A DNA stretch of 64,000 nucleotides from Saprospiraceae bacterium. GTDB lineage: Bacteria > Bacteroidota > Bacteroidia > Chitinophagales > Saprospiraceae. The DNA lies in NCBI GenBank assembly GCA_020629715.1, contig JAHDCU010000005.1, positions 124,001 through 188,000 on the forward strand, given 5' to 3'. A program made the translations under genes and the position numbers. The notes under the pieces were generated by a model. That model ran no database searches, had not been told where the DNA came from, and saw nothing but the letters and a program-made list of their open reading frames with translations. This document shows, in pieces, positions 56,294 to 64,000 of the stretch. Each line of letters opens with the position of its first letter. Positions within the stretch are counted from its first letter, which is position 1.

Positions 56294-57700
56294 TTAATAT
56301 TCTAATACCCGAATAGTATCTAGGTTTTTTCTAATCTTCACAAACTCCTTGATCTTAAGGCTCTGCTCTTCTTTAGTTTTTGATCTGGTTGATTCGGACC
56401 AGTCCACAAGTAGTATGGGAAGCTCTCCTATACTTCCGTTCGATTGATGTACCTGTGCTCTTGATAGCATGATTTCTTGCACATCTGGGAAGAGTACTTT
56501 TAATTCTCTACATAGTCCACTAAAGCTTGTGGTATCAATTCTATATTTCTCAAATTCTGCTCTGAGTTGATCAAATTTCTCATCTTGAGTAGATTTTTCA
56601 TTTTTGAGTGCCTCGAAAGCACCAGCCATACCTGCAATTCCCTTGACCTGAGACTCTAACTCCGAGAGTTTTTGCAACTTAATCTCTGAAGTCGATATAA
56701 TCTCAATCTCAGTATTATGAAGGTGATTTTTCTCAAGACCCAAGTTATAGAATGGTATTTTGGACTTATCGATTTCGCTACCGTACACTTTGAGTATTAA
56801 CTTATTGGTAGGTTCAGCATTGATAAATTGATAATCATCCAGAAATATACGGTCGTCTCCGATATATTCATTGATAAATTGATTGACATGCCGTTCTTGA
56901 TTATAATCACGAAGTACGTTTGAAAATATCCAAATACTAGGGACTAATATCAGGGTCGCAAAAAGCCCAATAAGTAGTTGGTTTTTTTGTTTTCGTTTGG
57001 CATCAACAAACTTTCGGTATGGAAAGCGCAAGTACCGAACGATGGCATAAGTAGCCAGTGAAACGAAAACTGTATTCAAAAAGAACAGATAAAAAGAGCT
57101 CAGTGCAAATGTCCAATTTCCATTAGCAATTCCATAGCCAGTAACACAGAGTGGGGGCATCAATGCCGTTGCAATGGCCACACCAGGCAGGGTAGTGGAT
57201 ATATCTTTACGTGCTATAGAGACAATACCCGCAATACCTCCAAAAATGGCGATGAGTACATCTAAAATCGTCGGAGTAGTACGTGCTTGTATCTCAGGAG
57301 TAATCTCGTCAAATGGTGAAAACCAAAAGTAGATCGTACTCGTGACGATAGCAATCAATATCGCCGCAAAAAAATGCCTCAACGATTGTCTTAAAGTCTG
57401 GCTGTCATTAATACCTATTCCAAGTCCGATCCCTAGTATGGGACTCATCAAAGGAGATATTAGCATGGCACCAATGATGACTGCCTGAGAGTTTTGATTG
57501 AGGCCAATAGAGGCAATCATGATGGAGCACATCAACATCCATGCATTCGCTCCATTCATGGATTTCTTGTTTTTGATCTCCTCTATGGTGGCGTATTTAT
57601 CTACACCTTTCTTGAGGTCTATAAGATCAGTCCAAAATCTATTGAGAATGACACCAGCTTCTTTTAAATCAGCTTTAGGAGGAGTATTTGGCTCGGTCAT
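56294..57700 (-). CDS. DUF389 family membrane protein
   Basis: A 468-residue protein. The DUF389 membrane domain at about 50-270 has NGANAWMLMCSIMIASIGLNQNSQAVIIGAMLISPLMSPILGIG and LIAIFGGIAGIVSIARKDISTTLPGVAIATALMPPLCVTGYG. The C-terminal 200 residues are soluble, with strands and a coiled-coil (LQKLSELESQVKGIAGMAGAFEALKNEK). The family function is unknown. It is 4 bp from the LolD-like gene, so they share a transcript. Confidence 0.9.
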   Translation of the reverse strand: MTEPNTPPKADLKEAGVILNRFWTDLIDLKKGVDKYATIEEIKNKKSMNGANAWMLMCSIMIASIGLNQNSQAVIIGAMLISPLMSPILGIGLGIGINDSQTLRQSLRHFFAAILIAIVTSTIYFWFSPFDEITPEIQARTTPTILDVLIAIFGGIAGIVSIARKDISTTLPGVAIATALMPPLCVTGYGIANGNWTFALSSFYLFFLNTVFVSLATYAIVRYLRFPYRKFVDAKRKQKNQLLIGLFATLILVPSIWIFSNVLRDYNQERHVNQFINEYIGDDRIFLDDYQFINAEPTNKLILKVYGSEIDKSKIPFYNLGLEKNHLHNTEIEIISTSEIKLQKLSELESQVKGIAGMAGAFEALKNEKSTQDEKFDQLRAEFEKYRIDTTSFSGLCRELKVLFPDVQEIMLSRAQVHQSNGSIGELPILLVDWSESTRSKTKEEQSLKIKEFVKIRKNLDTIRVLEY

Positions 57701-57704
57701 GAAT

Positions 57705-58370
57705 TTATGATTCTATGATTATACCGTCTTGCATACGAAGACAACGATCACATGTATTAGCTAATTCTTGATCATGAGTAACAATTACAAATGTCTGATT
57801 GAAGTCATCACGCAACTTTCTAAACATGGTCATAATATCATGCGCATTATCACCATCAAGGTTGCCTGTGGGTTCATCTGCAAAAATGATCTTAGGATCA
57901 TTAATTAGCGCTCTGGCGATAGCTACACGTTGTTGCTCTCCACCGGATAACTCCGATGGTCTATGCTCCAATCTGTGATCTACACCTAGATATCGCATGA
58001 GTTCTAGAGCTTTATATTCAGCTTCTTTTTTATTGATGCCGTTGATATAAGCGGGGATAGAAACATTTTCGAGTGCGGTAAATTCAGCAAGCAAATGATG
58101 AAACTGAAAAACAAAGCCAATCTCATTATTTCTAAAATCTGCTAATTGATTAGAACTCAGTTGATTGATTTCTTGGTTGGCGATTTTTAGTTGACCTTTA
58201 TCAGCCTGATCTAAAGTGCCCAATATATGTAATAATGTACTCTTGCCAGAGCCTGACTTACCCATGATACTTACGATCTCTTTTTGATATATGTCTATGT
58301 TCACCCCATTTAAGACAGATACATCTTCAAAAGATTTTTCAATATCATTGGCTGATAATATTTTAGTCAT
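57705..58370 (-). CDS. LolD-like ABC transporter ATP-binding protein
   Basis: A 221-residue ATPase. Walker A is [16 protein letters not shown] near residue 37; the Q-loop is [18 protein letters not shown]; the signature is [15 protein letters not shown]; Walker B is [12 protein letters not shown]; the H-loop is [11 protein letters not shown]. This pattern is the LolD/MacB class. The matching permease is not in the window. LolD releases lipoproteins from the inner membrane; MacB-type efflux is the alternative. Confidence 0.9.
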   Translation of the reverse strand: MTKILSANDIEKSFEDVSVLNGVNIDIYQKEIVSIMGKSGSGKSTLLHILGTLDQADKGQLKIANQEINQLSSNQLADFRNNEIGFVFQFHHLLAEFTALENVSIPAYINGINKKEAEYKALELMRYLGVDHRLEHRPSELSGGEQQRVAIARALINDPKIIFADEPTGNLDGDNAHDIMTMFRKLRDDFNQTFVIVTHDQELANTCDRCLRMQDGIIIES

Positions 58371-58553
58371 TTCCTTTTTCTCTTAAGTACATTTAGTACT
58401 CGTTACACGTTATGCTTATATCGAGCAATCAAATATATGTGTTTCTAAAATATTTCAATCGGTTCGATAATAATATGAGCAAATATTAAGTTCTATACCC
58501 ATCGAAAAAGTTCTATTAGATCTGAATTAGTTATAGAAATATGAATAATGATC

Positions 58554-58582
58554 TTGATGAATCAGTAGAAAAACTAACTTTG
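58554..58582 (+). promoter_or_regulatory. Glycosyltransferase operon promoter, TTG-N18-TAACTTTG
   Basis: TTG (58554-58556), 18 bases, then TAACTTTG (58575-58582), with the start codon 29 bp downstream. It should drive the two glycosyltransferase genes and ribBA. Confidence 0.7.
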
Positions 58583-58611
58583 CGATCCCGATTGATCGAT
58601 ATTGCGATTAT

Positions 58612-59832
58612 ATGAAGATACTACAACTATGTAAAAAGTTTCCTTATCCACTCAAGGATGGTGAATCTATAGCTGTTTCTTACTTAAGTAAAGCACTAAA
58701 CAACCTAGGTTGTGAGGTTACCTTATTGAGTATGAATACATCTAAGCATTTTACGGATGTCAATGCTTTACCCGATAGTTATGATCAGTACAAGAATATT
58801 CATGTTGTCGATGTAAATAATAATGTCAAAGTATCTGGCGCTATAGCTAATCTTTTCAGTAAGGAATCTTATCACGTTTCCCGTTTTGAGTCAAGTGCTT
58901 TTAAGTTCAAGTTGATAGAAATATTGAAGAGTGAAGAATTTGATGTAGTGCAGCTAGAGACACTGTATTTGACACCATACATTGATTGTATCAAAAAGCA
59001 TAGTAATGCTATTGTTGCGATGAGAGCTCATAATATTGAGCATGAGATATGGGATAGGATTACTCAAAACACTAAATCTGTTGCAAAGAGAGCATATTTA
59101 AGACATCTCACAGAAAAATTACGAAACTATGAGATCACTCACCTCAATGACTATGACTATCTAATAACAGTATCGCGTCGCGACTTAAAACGATACAAAG
59201 GATTGGGTTATATCAATGGTGCAATGAGTACTCCGATAGGTCTAAAATTGGATCGATACCCGATAGATATTTCTGAAAAAAGAAAAAGTAACTCCAAAGA
59301 TCTCTGTTTTATAGGCGCATTAGATTGGATGCCTAATTTTGAAGGATTGCAGTGGTTTTTAAATAAGGTTTGGCATGATTACGGTGGTGAGATCAAATTT
59401 CATATCGCTGGTCGGAATACTCCAGAGTCTTTACTCAACCTTAAGAAGGAGAATGTCGTAGTACATGGCGAAGTAGATGATGCCATCGAATTTATATCAG
59501 ATTATCCAATCATGATAGTTCCGTTGTTTTCTGGTTCTGGTACTCGTGTAAAAATATTAGAAGGTATGGCACTTGGTAAAGTTGTAATTACGACTTCACA
59601 AGGGCTTGAAGGCATAGAGGCTAAGCATAATAAGCATGTTTTGATCGCTGATACCAAAGAAGACTTCGTGAAATGCATCGATGAAGCATTAATGAATAAT
59701 GCTCTACGTACAAGATTAGGAAAAGCAGGCCGTGCATTTGTAGAGAAATATTATGACAATGATACTATAGCACAGTCACTTATCAAAAAATATAAGAAAC
59801 TGCTTGCTTCACCGAAGTATAGCAAAGCCTAA
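58612..59832 (+). CDS. GT4-type glycosyltransferase
   Basis: A 406-residue GT-B fold enzyme. The N-terminal acceptor domain starts LQLCKKFPYPLKDGESIAVSYL. The C-terminal donor domain has LCFIGALDWMPNFEGLQWFL near 230, then VVVHGEVDDAIEFISDYPIMIVPLFSGSGTRVKILEGMALGKVVITT, in which the E of ILEGM is the retaining-enzyme ExxxxxxE region. It probably adds a sugar to a cell-surface glycan. It is first of three genes in a transcript; the second glycosyltransferase follows 17 bp later. Confidence 0.88.
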   Translation: MKILQLCKKFPYPLKDGESIAVSYLSKALNNLGCEVTLLSMNTSKHFTDVNALPDSYDQYKNIHVVDVNNNVKVSGAIANLFSKESYHVSRFESSAFKFKLIEILKSEEFDVVQLETLYLTPYIDCIKKHSNAIVAMRAHNIEHEIWDRITQNTKSVAKRAYLRHLTEKLRNYEITHLNDYDYLITVSRRDLKRYKGLGYINGAMSTPIGLKLDRYPIDISEKRKSNSKDLCFIGALDWMPNFEGLQWFLNKVWHDYGGEIKFHIAGRNTPESLLNLKKENVVVHGEVDDAIEFISDYPIMIVPLFSGSGTRVKILEGMALGKVVITTSQGLEGIEAKHNKHVLIADTKEDFVKCIDEALMNNALRTRLGKAGRAFVEKYYDNDTIAQSLIKKYKKLLASPKYSKA

Positions 59833-59849
59833 ACTGACCCTTGATATCT

Positions 59850-61025
59850 ATGACTAGATTATTGGTCATTACATCTCGTTTCCCCTATCCATTAGAAAAA
59901 GGTGATAAGCTTAGGATATACCACCAACTGAAAGACCTGTCCAAAGCATTTGAAGTCTGTTTAATTGCACTTAATGACGAATCGGTCGAAGACGAGTCGA
60001 TAGATCACATTGCTAGCATAGTGAATGAGTTGCATATGGTACAGGTGGGAGGATTTTCTAGATTATGGGGTTTGTTATCATCTATATTTTCTAAAAAACC
60101 ATTTCAGATTTCTTATTTCTACTCCAATAAGGCTAGAAAAACGGTGAATAATATCGTGCAAGAGCTCCAACCTGATATCATATATAGTCATCTGTTGCGA
60201 GCAGGTCAATATGTCGATCATCTAAACTATCCATTATACATCGATTACATGGATGCATTTAGTTTGATTATGGAAAGAAGAGCTGCCAGCTCAGGATGGT
60301 TGAAAAGACTTTTTTACAAAGAGGAGGCTCGACGTATGAGAGCTCATGAAATCAAATCAAGTAAACACTTTCAAGGAAAATCTGTGATTTCGAATCAAGA
60401 TCAACAATATTTACAAACTCTTGTAAATTCTAATTTTGATATAATTTCCAATGGAGTAGACTTGGAGCAGTTTCGACCGATAGTTGATATTGATAAAAAA
60501 TATGATATCGTTTTCGTTGGGAATATGGGGTATCCTCCCAATATCAAAGCGGCGTTTTTTATAGCTAATCAACTACTTCCGATATTACTCAAATCCAAAC
60601 TTGATATAAAAATATTGATAGCAGGTGCTCGTCCGACCAGAGGAGTTCAGTTCCTAGCTAATGAGCATATTGCGGTATCTGGTTATATTGAAGATATCCG
60701 ATTGGCATATGCAAGTGCTCATGTTTTTGTAGCTCCAATATTTCATGGCGCTGGTCAACAAAATAAAATCCTCGAATCCATGGCCATGGGTTTACCTTGT
60801 GTAACAACCAATCTCGTCAATAATGCAATTGGCGCCACAGATCAGAAATCTATTTGTATTGGAGATGAGGCTAATAAGATGGCTGATTATATTGTTGAAC
60901 TACTTCATAATCGAGAACATTACAACTTTATCAGGACAAATGCCATTACATTTGTAAGAGAACATTATACTTGGAAAAGTCAAAATGATAAACTTATCTG
61001 TAATCTACAAGCACTGATAGAATGA
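59850..61025 (+). CDS. GT4-type glycosyltransferase
   Basis: About 391 residues from ATG 59850; a TTG at 59841 is less likely. The N-terminus is LLVITSRFPYPLEKGDKLRIYHQL. The donor-site region is VFVGNMGYPPNIKAAFF near 222, then IAVSGYIEDIRLAYASAHVFVAPIFHGAGQQNKILESMAMGLPCVTT. It resembles the preceding gene in plan but is distinct in sequence; the two may act one after the other in the same glycan. The stop overlaps the ribBA start by 4 bp. Confidence 0.88.
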   Translation: MTRLLVITSRFPYPLEKGDKLRIYHQLKDLSKAFEVCLIALNDESVEDESIDHIASIVNELHMVQVGGFSRLWGLLSSIFSKKPFQISYFYSNKARKTVNNIVQELQPDIIYSHLLRAGQYVDHLNYPLYIDYMDAFSLIMERRAASSGWLKRLFYKEEARRMRAHEIKSSKHFQGKSVISNQDQQYLQTLVNSNFDIISNGVDLEQFRPIVDIDKKYDIVFVGNMGYPPNIKAAFFIANQLLPILLKSKLDIKILIAGARPTRGVQFLANEHIAVSGYIEDIRLAYASAHVFVAPIFHGAGQQNKILESMAMGLPCVTTNLVNNAIGATDQKSICIGDEANKMADYIVELLHNREHYNFIRTNAITFVREHYTWKSQNDKLICNLQALIE

Positions 61026-62167
61026 TCATCGATACAAAAGCCTCAAAGACCGCAAATATGGACATCCAACTGGATACAATAGAATCAGCGATAGAAGATA
61101 TTCGTAACGGTAAGATCGTCATCGTAGTCGATGATGAAGACCGAGAAAATGAGGGTGATTTTATCTGTGCAGCTGAGCTTATCTCCTCAGAGCAAATTAA
61201 CTTCATGGCTACCTATGGTAGAGGTCTGATATGTACTCCCGTAACAGAACAAAGAGCTAAAGAGCTAAAACTCGAGATGATGGTAAGCAGCAATACTGCG
61301 CTGCATGAGACCGCATTTACAGTTTCTATAGATCTTATTGGGCAGGGATGTACTACTGGAATATCTGCTTATGATCGATCTACTGGTATACGGGCTATTG
61401 TAGATCAAAATACGACCGCTGAGGATTATGCAAGACCAGGTCACATTTTTCCATTGATTGCTAAAGATGGGGGAGTACTTCGTCGTACAGGACATACAGA
61501 AGCAGCTGTTGACTTATCGAAAATGGCAGGACTAGCTCCTGCTGGCGTATTGGTAGAAATACTGAATGAGGATGGGACTATGGCAAGATTGCCACAACTA
61601 AAAGAGATTGCTGAAAAACATGACCTGAAGTTGATATCCATCAAGGATCTAGTGGCTTACCGAATGAAAACTGAAAGGATAATAGAGCAGGTCAAGGAGC
61701 ATCACATCAATCACAAAGAGTATGGTAGATTTACGATCAGAGCCTTCAAGCAGATTACATCAGGAGATATACATCTAGCGATTACGAAAGGAGTAATAAC
61801 CGAAAAACCTACCATGGTGAGGGTACATAGTAGTGCAGAGACCAATAACATCATCGGTATTATTTTTGACGGTCAGGCTGATCTTATTAAATTGGCGATG
61901 AAGCAATTATCTCTAGAGGAGTCTGGTATTTTTCTTTACATGAGGCATGGTGAAAAGGAAGATAGTATACTGACTAAGCTCGACAATATAGACGAGCATG
62001 GTAAACTCAAAAATCAAGATCCTTCGCAACGTGACTTTGGAGTAGGCGCCCAAATTCTCAGACATTTAGGTGCTCAACAAATAAAACTTCTAACTAATAA
62101 CCCTAAAAAACGAATAGGATTGATTGGTTATGGATTAGAAATTGTAGAGAATATCAATCTAGTTTAA
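61022..62167 (+). CDS. ribB: RibBA-like protein: DHBP synthase with degenerate GTP cyclohydrolase II half
   Basis: A 381-residue protein. Residues about 15-215 are an intact 3,4-dihydroxy-2-butanone-4-phosphate synthase: VVDDEDRENEGDFICAAELI, SAYDRSTGIRAI, RPGHIFPLIAKDGGVLRRTGHTEAAVDL. It supplies the four-carbon unit for riboflavin. Residues about 220-381 resemble GTP cyclohydrolase II (QRDFGVGAQILRHLG, IKLLTNNPKKRIGLIGYG). The zinc ligands and active-site loop are gone: the region usually HSECLTGD...RCDCG reads HSSAETNNIIGIIFDG (269-284), and the RQEGRGIGL loop reads RHGEKEDSI. The second half is therefore probably not catalytic. The start is coupled to the upstream glycosyltransferase. Confidence 0.9.
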   Translation: MIIDTKASKTANMDIQLDTIESAIEDIRNGKIVIVVDDEDRENEGDFICAAELISSEQINFMATYGRGLICTPVTEQRAKELKLEMMVSSNTALHETAFTVSIDLIGQGCTTGISAYDRSTGIRAIVDQNTTAEDYARPGHIFPLIAKDGGVLRRTGHTEAAVDLSKMAGLAPAGVLVEILNEDGTMARLPQLKEIAEKHDLKLISIKDLVAYRMKTERIIEQVKEHHINHKEYGRFTIRAFKQITSGDIHLAITKGVITEKPTMVRVHSSAETNNIIGIIFDGQADLIKLAMKQLSLEESGIFLYMRHGEKEDSILTKLDNIDEHGKLKNQDPSQRDFGVGAQILRHLGAQQIKLLTNNPKKRIGLIGYGLEIVENINLV

Positions 62168-63234
62168 AAAGTAGGGCAATACCCCGAATCATTGTCGTAA
62201 TTACCTCTATAAGTAACCGAAAATTCAAAGGAGCTTAACCCAAGTCTGCTGTCAAAAGCATCTTGTAATCCTATGTCATAAGAGACTCCAAATAAGAAGT
62301 TTTTATAATCAAGTCCGATCATAGGTATGAAACTCTCAGGACTTATTCCAGAGGTATCATCAACGATGCGCAACCATGCTCCGAAGTGGATGGCCATATA
62401 ATCTCGCTCATAAAACTCTATTCGAAAATCATTTCCTAGTGATAGCTCAGTATGATCTCCTTGGCTCAAGATCAATAGTCGAGGACTAATTGCAAATAAT
62501 TCACTTAGCTTAAGAGACAGCGATGTGTTGAATACCATCCGACTATAAAGGTTGTTTTCCTTTTCAAGTGCAGGATCGGGGATGGTACTATTTTTATAAA
62601 AAGAAACATTGGGTTGATTGAAATGGTACATGGCTACTCCAATGTTATAACTCAACGATTTGCTCGGAGATGAGGAGTAGTTTAAACCAACAGAAAAATC
62701 GGGAACCGCATAATTGTTTTCAGGTAATACTTCAGAGGTATTAAGTGTATACCCATCCAGTGAATTGAATTGATCTTGAAAGAAAAGATCTTCATAGCTT
62801 ATACTCCGCTGCATGACACCTAGCTGAGCTCCTAATCCCAAAAAGCTCTTCTTTTTAGCATTGATAGTTTTATGATAGGCTACGGTAAGATTAATTGCTG
62901 TCGTATTGAAGTCAAATCCATTGACCCGATCACCGAAAAAGCTAAAACCTACGCCTATATAATCTTCATTAGATTTACTACCAAGTCCAAGGTCAAGCTT
63001 TAGGTCACCAGAAAAATTGGTGGTTTTAAAGGGACTCTCAAGAGCTGATCGCCACTGTTCTCGATACACCGTTCCTATTCTATAGCTGCCCGTATGTACC
63101 CCAGCTAAGGCAGGATTGATCGCAAGAGGTGTAGCATAGAATTGTGAAAAATGTGCATCTTGACCATGGGTGCTTTGGATATAGAAGATGGACAATATAC
63201 TTGTGCCGATTATCAATAAAAGGTATCTTTTCAT
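62164..63234 (-). CDS. PorP/SprF family T9SS membrane protein
   Basis: About 356 residues from ATG 63234 (MKRYLLLIIGTSILSIFYIQ, signal peptide ending STHGQ). The PorP/SprF signature is DAHFSQFYATPLAINPALAGVHTGSYRIGTVYREQWRS. The rest is an outer-membrane beta-barrel with IGVGFSFFGDRVNGFDFNTTAI, FLGLGAQLGVMQR and a final strand, SFEFSVTYRGN. PorP-like proteins anchor or export T9SS cargo and gliding-machinery parts. A TAATTTTG element (63254-63247) lies just upstream. It converges with ribBA, sharing 4 bp. Confidence 0.93.
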   Translation of the reverse strand: MKRYLLLIIGTSILSIFYIQSTHGQDAHFSQFYATPLAINPALAGVHTGSYRIGTVYREQWRSALESPFKTTNFSGDLKLDLGLGSKSNEDYIGVGFSFFGDRVNGFDFNTTAINLTVAYHKTINAKKKSFLGLGAQLGVMQRSISYEDLFFQDQFNSLDGYTLNTSEVLPENNYAVPDFSVGLNYSSSPSKSLSYNIGVAMYHFNQPNVSFYKNSTIPDPALEKENNLYSRMVFNTSLSLKLSELFAISPRLLILSQGDHTELSLGNDFRIEFYERDYMAIHFGAWLRIVDDTSGISPESFIPMIGLDYKNFLFGVSYDIGLQDAFDSRLGLSSFEFSVTYRGNYDNDSGYCPTF

Positions 63235-63328
63235 GTAAAGCATGGCCAAAATTACTTAAAAACTAGGTGGATTGGTACGATTGCTGTAATCTTATAAGAC
63301 AATTAACGAGCAACACTAAAGACATCAC

Positions 63329-64000
63329 TTGGCAAAAAAACTGAAAAGAGAAGAGACTCCATATGGGATATGTCATTTATCCTCCATTCCTATAAGGAGC
63401 CATGCCAACGATCGATCTGAGATTGTTTCACAGGTTTTATTTGGAGAATGCGTATTTATACTGTCCAAAAGATCAAAAAACTGGATATACATACGATGTG
63501 CATGGGATGGCTATGAAGGATGGATAGATACTAAGCAAATCCAATATGTCTCAGAAAAAGAGTTTAATAAATATAATGCATGTTCTCACTTTGCTCTTGA
63601 GATTTGTCAACCAGTGCTAGATGAGCAAGGCCCTACACAGGTCTTACTTGGGTCTAGCTTATCAGGATTTGACGGTATGTCATTTGAGATGTTGAATCAT
63701 AAATATGTCTATACGGGTCAGGTATATGGTGCTGCCAATGAAAAGAGAATTGAATTTGTAGAGAAGATCGCTCGTAAATATCTCAAAACACCATATTTAT
63801 GGGGGGGACGGAGTCCATTTGGAATAGATTGCTCTGGTTTTGTACAGGTCGTATTTAAGATTCTTGGTATTCCGTTGAACAGAGATGCTTCACAACAGAT
63901 CAATCATGGACAAACCATTGATTTTATACATGAAGCCAAGTTAGGTGATTTAGCATTTTTCGATAATAAAGAAGGGAAGATCATACATGTGGGTATTATA
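63329..64000 (+). CDS. NlpC/P60 (C40) peptidoglycan hydrolase, 3' end outside window
   Basis: 224 codons are visible, running off the right edge. The frame opens after a TAA stop, with TTG at 63329 (MAKKLKREETPYG); no ATG occurs before the conserved region. The N-terminal 130 residues contain an SH3-like region (IVSQVLFGECVFILSKRSKNWIYIRC). The NlpC/P60 domain follows: KTPYLWGGRSPFGIDCSGFVQVVFKILGIPL with catalytic Cys168, then KLGDLAFFDNKEGKIIHVGII with the catalytic His. It cuts the stem peptide of peptidoglycan, between D-Glu and the diamino acid in known members. Confidence 0.88.
   Translation, partial: MAKKLKREETPYGICHLSSIPIRSHANDRSEIVSQVLFGECVFILSKRSKNWIYIRCAWDGYEGWIDTKQIQYVSEKEFNKYNACSHFALEICQPVLDEQGPTQVLLGSSLSGFDGMSFEMLNHKYVYTGQVYGAANEKRIEFVEKIARKYLKTPYLWGGRSPFGIDCSGFVQVVFKILGIPLNRDASQQINHGQTIDFIHEAKLGDLAFFDNKEGKIIHVGII

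Overview
The window looks like a chromosomal segment from a member of the Bacteroidota. Supporting signs are a secreted protein with a type IX secretion (T9SS) C-terminal sorting domain, a PorP/SprF-type T9SS membrane protein, FG-GAP surface proteins, OsmC and DUF389 family proteins, and promoters of the TTG-N18-TAnnTTTG type used by that phylum's primary sigma factor. The DNA is AT-rich, genes are dense, and starts are ATG with several likely TTG or GTG. I cannot place it below phylum level.

Layout: 1-12.9 kb holds surface and exported proteins (a partial ASPIC/UnbV protein, a 1553-residue FG-GAP/T9SS protein, a small outer-membrane barrel), katG, rimO and msrB. 13.0-17.0 kb is an accessory island read on the minus strand: a degraded GNAT-toxin/Xre-antitoxin pair, then two units with the geometry of integron gene cassettes, one carrying a HEPN-like gene and one an AvcD-like anti-phage dCTP deaminase. 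17.2-25.2 kb has two phosphate-transporter-like proteins and a flavin monooxygenase/DUF2855/PLP-lyase cluster divergent from an Lrp-type regulator. 25.3-28.5 kb is a second patch of accessory-looking genes (lipoprotein, HEPN-like protein, TIR/deoxyribosyltransferase-like protein with a 50-residue partner). 28.6-38.9 kb is mostly housekeeping (cysteine synthase, LysM protein, kdsB, cdd, flippase, prmC, SUI1 protein, hydrolases, di-haem peroxidase).

39.0-46.3 kb is a complete histidine operon, hisGDCBHAF(IE), with a five-histidine leader peptide and an attenuator hairpin. 46.4-50.1 kb is a probable defence operon: 5-methylcytosine methyltransferase, nucleotidyltransferase-fold protein and DUF262 protein. 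50.6-54.7 kb has a MoxR/VWA pair and a SCO/cytochrome c/lipoprotein cluster; the gaps here are filled with 7-bp repeat arrays, two of which start exactly at stop codons. 54.8-64 kb holds a DASH cryptochrome, DUF389 protein, LolD-like ATPase, two glycosyltransferases, a RibBA whose second half has lost its metal ligands, a PorP/SprF protein and a partial NlpC/P60 hydrolase.

The strongest unusual signals are the two attC-bounded defence cassettes, the heptad arrays around moxR, and the methyltransferase/nucleotidyltransferase/DUF262 operon. All functions are inferred from sequence motifs read by eye; no database search was possible.
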